A stretch of DNA of 5,297 nucleotides from NCBI GenBank assembly GCA_021846485.1, contig JAJZWW010000250.1, forward strand, positions 1 to 5,297. The letters run 5' to 3'. This document shows, piece after piece, positions 1 through 5,297 of this stretch. The notes under the pieces are model-generated. The model did no database searches. It was not told where the DNA came from and saw nothing but the letters and a program-made list of their open reading frames with translations. Source of the stretch: Actinomycetes bacterium. Its GTDB lineage: Bacteria; Actinomycetota; Acidimicrobiia; Acidimicrobiales; Palsa-688. Numbering within the stretch: the first letter of the stretch is position 1; the number at the start of each line of letters is the position of its first letter. The translations under genes were made by a program, and so were the position numbers.

Positions 1-195
1 GCGGGACGGCGAGACGGTCGAGCCGTGACGGTGACCGGCGAGCAAGGCGATCTCGTTGCCGCAGTCGGCAAGGGAGTGCAGTCCCTCCGACAGCAGAACC
101 GATGCGCCCGTCAGCCCGAACGCTGCCAGCTTGATCGCTGCTGCCGCGGCGTTGGCGACGAGCGCCACAATGAGTGCACGTCGCTTGTCGGCCAT
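1..195 (-). CDS. Cation diffusion facilitator (CDF) metal transporter, N-terminal fragment (runs off window)
   Basis: This is the first 65 codons of a gene reading leftwards from an ATG at 193-195; there is no stop before the window edge. The protein opens MADKRRALIVALVANA, a short basic cytoplasmic lead followed by a first membrane helix (about residues 7-27). A second conserved block reads TGASVLLSEGLHSLADCGNE (30-49). This is the CDF signature around transmembrane helix 2, and H40 and D44 sit in the HxxxD arrangement that forms half of the intramembrane metal site in zinc-type members. Family members exchange Zn2+, Fe2+, Mn2+ or similar ions for protons at the cytoplasmic membrane and are usually about 300 residues, so over three quarters is missing here. 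Substrate cannot be decided from this part. A GGAGG lies almost directly against the ATG, which is unusually tight; no better start is visible upstream, and the next in-frame candidate (GTG, codon 10) would cut into helix 1. It lies 40 bp downstream of the permease remnant. Confidence 0.85.
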   Translation of the reverse strand, partial: MADKRRALIVALVANAAAAAIKLAAFGLTGASVLLSEGLHSLADCGNEIALLAGHRHGSTVSPSR

Positions 196-235
196 TCCTC
201 CAGGGTAGAGGCGAGCGCCGGGGCGCTCTCGATCT

Positions 236-872
236 TCAGGTGCGCAGGCTGGGCCGGCCTCGAGGCTTCGCGGGGACGAGGACCAGGCGGCGTCACCCAT
301 GCGTTCGACGCCTCGGTTGACCGCCCGCGGCGTTGCGCCCGCTCGCCCGGGTTCGCAGTCCGGCCTTCTTCGTTCTGAGCGCACGATCGCGGTCAGCTCA
401 CTGTCGTCGCGGTGGGTGAAGTGCCATCGCGAAAGGGGCGGAGCCGAGATCACGATCCGAGCAGACGAGGCTCACCAGGTCCACTTCGAGGCCGAGCGCC
501 GCGCAAGCGTCGTCAAGCTCCCCGGGCGACGACCACCTGATGGTGCGAGGGCATGAGGTTGCGTACCTCTTCGCAGACCTGGCCAGTCGCGCTCGCTCGG
601 CGACACTGCGCCGCCGATGCCGCTCCAGGGCCGGTGTGCCGGCGGGGATGTCGAGAAGGATGATCCAGGCGCACGGCGGCGAACTTGGTGGTGGCGACCA
701 CGACGGCCACCACCGCAGTGGTGAGGGCGCGGACGCCGTTGGCCGCCGCGGCCAGCCGCCAGCCGGCCGGTGGGTGAGGTGGTGGCGGACCATGCCCGCC
801 TGGCTCACGGTGAACGCGACGAGCTCCCCGACCAACGCGGGACGGTGTCGCCGGGAGGGCACAGACGGCCGG
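236..872 (-). pseudogene. Decayed C-terminal remnant of a KimA-like potassium permease
   Basis: Reading leftwards, pieces of all three minus-strand frames align in order with residues of about 430-680 of the intact permease at 3189-5231. Frame A gives VAFTVSQAGMVRHHL (intact: VSFSLSQAGMVRHHL). From about 765 frame B gives TTAVVAVVVATTKFAA (intact: TTTVVAVVVVATKFVA). From about 672 frame A gives AWIILLDIPAGTPALERHRR. From about 575 frame B gives EEVRNLMPSHHQVVV. From about 525 frame A gives AALGLEVDLVSLVCSDRDL. From about 415 frame C gives THRDDSELTAIV and RAVNRGVERMGD. From about 290 frame A gives RLVLVPAKPRGRPSLRT and a TGA at 236-238. At least six frame changes and a loss of about 43 codons (after the EEL of the intact protein, near 520) make it non-functional. 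The N-terminal two thirds, with the ion-binding helices, is absent. The right boundary is soft (850-880). A 254-codon open frame at 398-1162 crosses this region but is only a chance join of frame-A pieces. Repeated sequencing error is unlikely because neighbouring genes are intact. Confidence 0.85.
777..796 (-). repeat. 20-bp exact inverted match to the intact permease gene
   Basis: This stretch is identical, in reverse complement, to 4545-4564. It encodes the G-M-V-R-H-H-L part of the conserved SQAGMVRHHL motif in both the remnant and the intact permease. It is the longest perfect identity I found between the two copies by eye; elsewhere they differ by frequent substitutions and indels. It reflects common ancestry rather than a functional repeat. 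Confidence 0.85.
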
Positions 873-914
873 CGCTTGGATGGCCGCGTGAGGTTGATCA
901 ACCAGTCATGAACT

Positions 915-1976
915 TCAGTCGACCTGGTGGTCAAGGACCGGCAGTGGGGCTGGTATGGAGGAGACGTGGAGTCCTGCTCCCCGCCCCGGATCTCGGGAGG
1001 GGATGTGCTGTTCGGCGGGATGGGCAGGGCTGAGGAGCTCTGCGTTGGTCGCCGATTCGGCCGGCGGGTCGGGCCGGGCGAGCGACGCGACGGTGGTGAT
1101 GGCGAGCACGGCGGCGATCGAGCCCAGCGCTGCCCACAGGGGGGCCTCCCAGACATCGGCAAGGAGCATCCGAGCGCCGACGAGGATCAGGATGGCCGCT
1201 AACCCGAGGTGCAGGTAGCGGAGCCGGTCGAGGATCCCGTCGAGGACGAAGTACAAAGAGCGCAGGCCGAGCACGGCGAACGCGTTGGAGCTCAGCACGA
1301 TGAACGGTTCGGTGGTCAAGGCCAGCACGGCGGGGACCGAGTCGACGGCGAAGGCGATGTCGGTGGCTTCGATGACGACCAGCGCGACGAGGAGGGTGGT
1401 CGCCTGGCGGCGATGCGAGCGGCTCGGTGTGCGGACGAAGAACTGGTCGTGATGGTCACCGTCCGCGACTGGGAGGACTTTACGGACGACTCCCAGCAGG
1501 CGGCCGCCGGGCGGGCTGGCTTGTCGGCGGGGGACGAGGAGGCGGGCGCCGGTGACGACGACCGCGGCACCGAGCAGATAGGAGGCCCACCAAAAGTGCT
1601 CCAAGAGGCTGACCCCGGCGATGATCAGCACGGCTCTCGCCCCGAGCGCGCCGATCACTCCCCAGCGCAATACCCGTTGGCGCGCCGCTGCGGGTACGCG
1701 GAGGCCGTCGAGCACGATCGCGAACACGAACAGGTTGTCGATCGACAGCGCCTTTTCGGTGAGGTATCCGGCGAAGTACTGGCCCGCCCATCCAGGACCG
1801 GCCCAGGCCCACACGACCGCGCCGAAGGCGACCGCAGCCGCGATCCATGCGGTCGAGGTGACAACAGCGGCGCGCATCCCTCGCTCTCCGCCTTTGTACT
1901 GGACGCCGAGATCGACAGCGACGAGGATCGCGATCGCGGCGAGCGCAGCGATCCAGGCGGCTAGGGGTACGTTCAT
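915..1976 (-). CDS. TerC/Alx-family membrane protein, probable Mn2+ exporter
   Basis: A 353-residue integral membrane protein of the TerC family (Alx-like branch, LysE-type fold). The two acidic signature blocks are present: EKALSIDNLFVFAIV (residues 74-88, with E74 and D80) and EATDIAFAVDSVPAVLALT (203-221, with E203, D206 and D212). They are followed by the typical FIVLSSNAFAVLGLRSLYFVL segment (225-245). Hydrophobic helices fall at about 5-23, 38-60, 80-93, 104-124, 131-146, 193-210, 215-240, 256-273 and 279-299. Characterised relatives (E. coli Alx, Bacillus MeeF/MeeY) export manganese, and some metallate secreted enzymes; the same role here is inferred. Residues 300-353 form a hydrophilic Pro/Ala/Ser-rich tail of uncertain value that ends next to the permease remnant. 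The ATG at 1974-1976 is preceded by pyrimidine-rich sequence with no clear Shine-Dalgarno, but no alternative start keeps the first helix. It starts 48 bp after htpX on the same strand, so co-transcription or coupling from htpX is plausible. No yybP-ykoY-type manganese riboswitch is recognisable in the short gap. Confidence 0.9.
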   Translation of the reverse strand: MNVPLAAWIAALAAIAILVAVDLGVQYKGGERGMRAAVVTSTAWIAAAVAFGAVVWAWAGPGWAGQYFAGYLTEKALSIDNLFVFAIVLDGLRVPAAARQRVLRWGVIGALGARAVLIIAGVSLLEHFWWASYLLGAAVVVTGARLLVPRRQASPPGGRLLGVVRKVLPVADGDHHDQFFVRTPSRSHRRQATTLLVALVVIEATDIAFAVDSVPAVLALTTEPFIVLSSNAFAVLGLRSLYFVLDGILDRLRYLHLGLAAILILVGARMLLADVWEAPLWAALGSIAAVLAITTVASLARPDPPAESATNAELLSPAHPAEQHIPSRDPGRGAGLHVSSIPAPLPVLDHQVD

Positions 1977-2024
1977 GGAGGGGGTCCCGGCTTGTCGGAA
2001 ACGTTCGGTGGTCGGCGAGCGATC

Positions 2025-2894
2025 TCAGGCTGCCTGGGGCGGACGGACAGCGACGGTCCTCTGGCGGAGGCGTGCGGTGCGCTCGGCGACAGGGGGGTGG
2101 GTTGAGAACAGCCGGGCCACCAGGTCCTGGCGAGCGAGGGGGTTCACGATCCACGCCTGGGCCTGGGCGGGGGCGATGGCCATGGGCACAGCGTGGGCGT
2201 AAACATCGATGCGCTCGAGTGCACGGGCGAGCGGCTCACCGTCTCCGAGCAGATCGGCGCCGGCTCGGTCGGCGTCGAGCTCGCGTGAACGTGACAGGGC
2301 CAGTTGGAGCAGGCCGGCGGCGAGGGGGGCGACAAGTGCGAACGCGATCACCGCGAGCGGGTTCGGACCGTCGCGGTCGTCGCGGCCACCGAAGAGCAGC
2401 CCGAAGCTGGCCAGATTGGCCACAGCGGAGATCCCCGTCGCGACCGCGGCGGCGACGGAGGTCAGCAGGATGTCGCGGTGGCGGACATGAGCGAGCTCGT
2501 GGGCGAGGACCGCCTCGATCTCGGCCGGCTCGAGCAGAGACAGGAGACCTTCGGTCACCGCGACCACGGCATGATCGGGACCGCGGCCGGTGGCGAACGC
2601 GTTCGGCTGGGGGCTGGGCGAAAGATACAGTCTGGGGGTGGGCACTCCGGCCCTTGAGGCGAGACGCTCGACGCTCGCACGGAGCCAGGGAAGCTCACCG
2701 GGCTCGACGGGCCGGGCGCCCGCGGCACGAACAGCGAGGACGTCGGAGAACCACCATGACCCGCCCACGAACGCGAAGCCCAACGCCATTCCGATCACGA
2801 CACCGGCCCGGCCGGCTAGCAGCGAGCCGGTAAGCACCAGCGCACCGCCGAGAGACCCGAGCAGCATGGCGGTCTTGATCGTGTTGCGGACCAT
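2025..2894 (-). CDS. htpX: HtpX-like M48 membrane zinc metalloprotease
   Basis: A 289-residue protease of the HtpX branch of peptidase family M48, at the usual family length. Two N-terminal membrane helices (about 9-26 and 31-50) precede the conserved SPSPQPNAFATGR segment (91-104). The zinc-binding helix reads AHELAHVRHRD (131-141), with H132, E133 and H136 forming HExxH. The third zinc ligand is probably E205 in SRSRELDADRAGA (201-213). Two further hydrophobic stretches (about 143-168 and 179-199) lie between them. The family cleaves misfolded or damaged inner-membrane proteins at the cytoplasmic face and works alongside FtsH in membrane quality control. The start chosen is the ATG at 2892-2894: it has AAGGAG at a 6-nt spacing, and the protein then begins with the family-typical MVRNTIKTAMLL. 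An open frame extends 50 codons further upstream to 3044, but that part is hydrophilic and unlike the family. The gene heads a leftward run with terC and is divergent from the permease. Confidence 0.95.
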   Translation of the reverse strand: MVRNTIKTAMLLGSLGGALVLTGSLLAGRAGVVIGMALGFAFVGGSWWFSDVLAVRAAGARPVEPGELPWLRASVERLASRAGVPTPRLYLSPSPQPNAFATGRGPDHAVVAVTEGLLSLLEPAEIEAVLAHELAHVRHRDILLTSVAAAVATGISAVANLASFGLLFGGRDDRDGPNPLAVIAFALVAPLAAGLLQLALSRSRELDADRAGADLLGDGEPLARALERIDVYAHAVPMAIAPAQAQAWIVNPLARQDLVARLFSTHPPVAERTARLRQRTVAVRPPQAA

Positions 2895-2900
2895 CTCAGA

Positions 2901-2906
2901 CTCCTT
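2901..2906 (-). promoter_or_regulatory. Strong Shine-Dalgarno of htpX
   Basis: AAGGAG reading leftwards, with a 6-nt spacer before the ATG at 2892-2894. It decides the htpX start against the longer in-frame extension that reaches 3044. Confidence 0.85.
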
Positions 2907-3105
2907 CTTCCGTGGCTCTTGCCGGTGGCGTCGAGCACTACTGGCCTCATCAGACCAGGTGACGGTGCAGACCCCCGGGAGCGGAGATGGAGGCGGCGTG
3001 GAGACCAACGGCTGCCTGCTGCGTGGCTCGATCCCCCCTGCCACCCGGAGTTGGCGTCGGCAAAGCCGGCGACCGACACCGACACGACACTGGGCCCATG
3101 TAGAC

Positions 3106-3154
3106 GCTTCGGGCTGATCAAGGAACAGTTCGGCGAAGCCGGTACAGTTCCGGC
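3106..3154 (+). promoter_or_regulatory. Candidate leader hairpins and direct repeat upstream of the permease
   Basis: Three elements overlap here. GCTTCG (3106-3111) can pair with CGAAGC (3134-3139) across a 22-nt loop. GCCGG (3138-3142) can pair with CCGGC (3150-3154) around a 7-nt loop. The two stems share bases 3138-3139, so they would compete in RNA. A 10-bp direct repeat, GGAACAGTTC (3122-3131) and GGTACAGTTC (3141-3150), differs at one base; its first copy contains the GAAC-A-GTTC palindrome. TACAGT at 3143-3148 fits a TANNNT actinobacterial -10, but no matching -35 is seen. A protein-binding operator, a leader structure or chance in GC-rich sequence all remain possible. Confidence 0.25.
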
Positions 3155-3188
3155 GGCGGTCAGCGTCATGCGGCGCGGAGCGCTCGGG

Positions 3189-5231
3189 ATGGTTCTGCGA
3201 GGATGTGCCGGTGCGATCGTGGCGTGGGGACGTAACTGCTTGAGGACCCCGCCCGGTGATCGACCGCCGTCGAGCGAACGTCAGGCGGATCTCAGGCCGC
3301 TCCCGACCGATGCTGGCGACACCGGCGGCGAAGTTGCCCGTGGCCCGGCTCCCCCGCTGATCCTGCGGGTCAAGCGGCGCCTTCTCGGGCCGGCGCTGGC
3401 GACCGAGCGGCTTACGGCCGAGCGGCTCGGGCGGCCGAGCGCGTTGGCGGTGTTCGCCTCGGACAATCTCTCCTCGGTCGCCTACGCCACCGAGGAGATG
3501 CTTCGGGTGCTCGTCCCTGCGCTCGGGGCTGCTGCGTTCGGTTTCGTGCTCCCGGTGAGCGCCGGGGTGCTGGTCGTGCTGGGTCTGCTGGTGGTCAGTT
3601 ACCGCCAGACTCTCGCTGCTTATCCCGGCGGCGGCGGCGCCTATACCGTTAGTCGAGAGAACCTGGGTGTCTTTGCAGCTCAGGTGGCCGGGGCTGCCTT
3701 GGGGATCGACTACGTGCTCACTGCTTCGGTGTCTGTGGCGGCTGGGGTGGCGGCACTCTACTCGGCGCTGCCCGCCCTTCAGGCATGGCGCGTGCCGATC
3801 GCCCTGGCAGGTGTCGGGGCGATCGCCTACGCCAACCTGCGCGGCTTGCGCGAGTCGGCCCGTGCCTTCGCTCTGCCGGTATTCGGTTTCCTCCTCCTGC
3901 TAGGGGCAGTCGTCGCCATAGGCCTTGTTCGCCTCGCAGCAGGCTCGCTGCCGGTGGTGCCGTCCCACTTGGGGGCGGTCGCCCCCCTCGACGGGCTGGC
4001 GCTGGCGTGGGTGGTGCTCCGCTCGTTTTCGAGCGGCGGTTCTGCGCTCACCGGCGTGGAGGCCATCTCCAACGGGGTCGGAGCGTTCCGCCCACCCGAG
4101 GCCCGCAACGCTCGCTCCACCCTGGTGGTCATGGCCGGCCTGCTCGGCAGCCTGTTCTTCGGGGTATCGGTTCTCGCCGTCGCCTTGCGAGTCGTCCCTG
4201 CAGCCCACCAGACGGTGCTCAGCGAGATCGCCCGGGCGGTCCTTGGCTCGTCGGTGATTGGACGTGGCGCGTGGTTGGTGCTCCAAGCGCTCACCGCGGG
4301 AATACTCGTCCTCGCCGCCAACACGGCGTTCGCCGACTTTCCTCGTCTGGCGGCGGTGATGGCGGCCGACAGGTCCCTACCTGGCGTCCTGGCCCGACGG
4401 GGGCACCGCCTGGTCCACTCGTCGGGGATCGTGCTGCTCGCCGGGGCATCCATGGCGGTGCTCACCGTCTTCGGGGCGTCCGTGGATCGACTGATCCCGC
4501 TTTACGCCCTGGGGGTGTTCGTCTCGTTCAGCCTCTCCCAGGCCGGCATGGTCCGCCACCACCTGTCACGCCGCCAGTCAGGCTGGCGAGCCGGGGTAGC
4601 GGCCAACGCGGCGGGAGCGGCGACCACTACGGTCGTCGCCGTCGTGGTGGTCGCCACGAAATTCGTCGCCGGGGCCTGGATCGTCGCACTGGCCATCCCC
4701 GCGGGAGCGGTGATCCTCGAGCGGCGACGGCGTTCGAGTCTCGCCGCTCACGCCGCGCTGCGAGCGTCCGCCGAGGAACTCCGCGCGCAGATGCGAGCCC
4801 ACCACCAAGTCGTAGTGCTCGTCGAGGAGCTCCACGCCGGAGTCGCCGAAGCGTTGCGCTACGCCCGTGCCCTCGACCCCCTCGGCCCCGACGACCACCA
4901 AGCTGACCTCGTCGCCTTGCACGTCGCCACCGATCCTGCGGCAGCGGAGAGGCTGAAGCGGGACTGGGCTGAGCTTGGTATAGAGGTCGAGCTGATGGTC
5001 GTCGCCTGCCCGGACCGTGACATCGCCCAGGCACTCACGGCCTGGCTGGGTGCGCACAGACGCGAAGACCGGGAGCTGACCGTCCTGCTTCCCGTGACCG
5101 CCACCCTCGCCGGTCCCGGTCATCTCGCCCGAGGGCGTGCGGGCCGGGCTATCAGTCGCGCTGTGCGACGCCTCGGAGAGGTACGTCTGGTCGTTGTCCC
5201 AGCTCGGCCCACGGGGCGCAGACGGAAATAG
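3189..5231 (+). CDS. KimA-like APC-superfamily permease, probable K+/H+ symporter
   Basis: A protein of 680 residues from the start chosen here, most like KimA (YdaO) of Bacillus subtilis, which imports K+ with H+ and is inhibited by cyclic di-AMP. The cytoplasmic lead ends in RVKRRLLG (60-67). Residues recalled as K+ or H+ ligands in KimA recur at matching spacing: D92 and Y99 in SDNLSSVAYATEEML, D174, Y175, T178 and S182 in GIDYVLTASVSVAAG, T288 in SALTGVEA, and Y439 in IPLYALGVFVSFSLSQ. About twelve helices run from 84 to 508. A basic linker (511-515) leads to a soluble universal-stress-like domain (538-672) with alternating beta and alpha segments, including HHQVVVLVEEL, DLVALHVATD and LTVLLPV; in KimA the matching region is regulatory. 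The start is uncertain. ATG 3189 has GGAG (3177-3180) at 8 nt; ATG 3168 and TTG 3240 are alternatives, and the frame is open back to 2919. The first 59 residues look disordered. Potassium as substrate is inferred; a general amino-acid permease is less likely. Confidence 0.85.
   Translation: MVLRGCAGAIVAWGRNCLRTPPGDRPPSSERQADLRPLPTDAGDTGGEVARGPAPPLILRVKRRLLGPALATERLTAERLGRPSALAVFASDNLSSVAYATEEMLRVLVPALGAAAFGFVLPVSAGVLVVLGLLVVSYRQTLAAYPGGGGAYTVSRENLGVFAAQVAGAALGIDYVLTASVSVAAGVAALYSALPALQAWRVPIALAGVGAIAYANLRGLRESARAFALPVFGFLLLLGAVVAIGLVRLAAGSLPVVPSHLGAVAPLDGLALAWVVLRSFSSGGSALTGVEAISNGVGAFRPPEARNARSTLVVMAGLLGSLFFGVSVLAVALRVVPAAHQTVLSEIARAVLGSSVIGRGAWLVLQALTAGILVLAANTAFADFPRLAAVMAADRSLPGVLARRGHRLVHSSGIVLLAGASMAVLTVFGASVDRLIPLYALGVFVSFSLSQAGMVRHHLSRRQSGWRAGVAANAAGAATTTVVAVVVVATKFVAGAWIVALAIPAGAVILERRRRSSLAAHAALRASAEELRAQMRAHHQVVVLVEELHAGVAEALRYARALDPLGPDDHQADLVALHVATDPAAAERLKRDWAELGIEVELMVVACPDRDIAQALTAWLGAHRREDRELTVLLPVTATLAGPGHLARGRAGRAISRAVRRLGEVRLVVVPARPTGRRRK
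4545..4564 (+). repeat. 20-bp partner of the inverted match at 777-796
   Basis: Located in the intact permease gene over the G-M-V-R-H-H-L codons. It is the reverse complement of 777-796 in the permease remnant. The two copies lie in opposite orientation about 3.8 kb apart with terC and htpX between them. Confidence 0.85.
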
Positions 5232-5297
5232 AGCCCTCCGGCCCATGGCCGCGCCGGCAGCCACGCCGCGGTCTCCATCGGACCTCCACTCCTCCTT
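5232..5297. other. Non-coding end of window after the permease
   Basis: Sixty-six bases follow the permease TAG. CCGCG and CGCGG can pair across a 13-nt loop in the GC-rich stretch just after 5245, but there is no T-run, so I do not call a terminator. Read leftwards, the last bases give AAGGAGGAG followed closely by an ATG (5262-5264), but that frame runs antisense through the permease and looks like a shadow. Confidence 0.5.

Larger units (their letters stand above)
2895..3188. other. Divergent intergenic region between htpX and the KimA-like permease
   Basis: About 290 bp separate the two divergent start codons, so promoters for both must lie here or overlap the coding ends. Open frames cross it on both strands, but they are the upstream extensions of htpX and of the permease; neither resembles its family and I leave both out. 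I see a CGACAC-type short tandem tract at 3071-3090, a TGGGCCCA palindrome at 3091-3098, and small hairpins and a direct repeat near the permease (separate entry). I could not identify a convincing -35/-10 pair for either strand, nor the conserved core of a ydaO/c-di-AMP, M-box or yybP-ykoY riboswitch. Confidence 0.6.

Noticed and set aside
398..1162. 254-codon minus-strand open frame overlapping the end of terC
   Set aside because: Its upstream part is antisense-frame reading of terC and its downstream part is frame-A fragments of the permease relic joined by out-of-frame filler. High GC keeps it open. It is not one protein.
1209..1964. 251-codon plus-strand open frame opposite terC
   Set aside because: The translation is low-complexity Asp/Glu/Arg/Gly-rich, as expected for the antisense of a GC-rich membrane protein gene. 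TerC on the minus strand has clear family motifs.
2072..2833. 253-codon plus-strand open frame opposite htpX
   Set aside because: Arg/Gly-rich shadow of the htpX coding strand; no recognisable domain.
3000..3060. Possible tRNA: plus-strand sequence resembling a tRNA 3' half (CTCGATC loop followed by CCCCCTGCCACCC), with minus-strand translation GGIEPRSRQ-like, a pattern often seen opposite tRNA genes
   Set aside because: The T-stem pairs at only three of five positions, the T-loop starts with C rather than T, and I find no matching 5' acceptor strand or anticodon arm. A tRNAscan-SE or Infernal run would settle it; a relic cannot be excluded.
2895..3188. c-di-AMP (ydaO/yuaA), M-box or yybP-ykoY riboswitch in front of the permease or htpX-terC
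   Set aside because: These would make biological sense given the genes, but I could not find the conserved core sequences of any of them on either strand. Infernal with the Rfam models would be decisive.
3785..4906. 373-codon plus-strand open frame inside the permease gene
   Set aside because: Arg/Pro-rich reading in an alternative frame of the permease, which carries all the conserved motifs in its own frame.
4578..5264. 228-codon minus-strand open frame opposite the permease C-terminus, preceded by AAGGAGGAG-like sequence at the right window edge
   Set aside because: It is antisense to a well-supported domain and has no family features. The SD-like sequence is suggestive, but the encoded protein looks like a shadow.

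Overview
The window is GC-rich throughout, with GC-loaded third codon positions. The closest family resemblances (an HtpX that begins MVRNTIKTAMLL and ends in short Ala/Pro/Arg-rich sequence, an Alx/TerC protein, a KimA-like permease) suggest a chromosomal segment of an actinomycete-type, high-GC Gram-positive bacterium. The phylum is inferred from composition and protein style; no marker gene is present.

Layout from left to right: (1) 1-195, minus strand: the first 65 codons of a cation diffusion facilitator (CDF) metal/proton antiporter that runs off the left edge. (2) 236 to about 872, minus strand: a decayed, multiply frameshifted copy of the C-terminal third of a KimA-like potassium permease. 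No intact gene explains this stretch, but it aligns piecewise with the intact permease at the right of the window. (3) 915-1976, minus: a complete TerC/Alx-family membrane protein, probably a manganese exporter. (4) 2025-2894, minus: a complete HtpX-type M48 membrane metalloprotease with a strong Shine-Dalgarno. (5) 2895-3188: a divergent intergenic region of about 290 bp with small hairpins and a short direct repeat. (6) 3189-5231, plus: a complete KimA-like APC-superfamily permease with a cytoplasmic C-terminal domain. (7) 5232-5297: 66 bp with no gene that I can support.

The minus-strand genes are collinear (htpX, then terC after 48 bp, then the permease remnant, then the CDF gene), so htpX-terC may be one transcript. 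The permease is transcribed divergently. The intact genes share a theme of cation homeostasis (K+ uptake, Mn2+ efflux, divalent metal efflux) plus membrane-protein quality control. That link is an inference from neighbourhood, not proof of a pathway.

The main non-routine observation is the permease pseudogene. It lies in inverted orientation relative to the intact copy, with htpX-terC between them; it lacks the first two thirds of the gene, has lost about 130 bp internally and changes reading frame at least six times. I saw no CRISPR array, transposase, convincing tRNA or riboswitch, and no candidate for a wholly new system.
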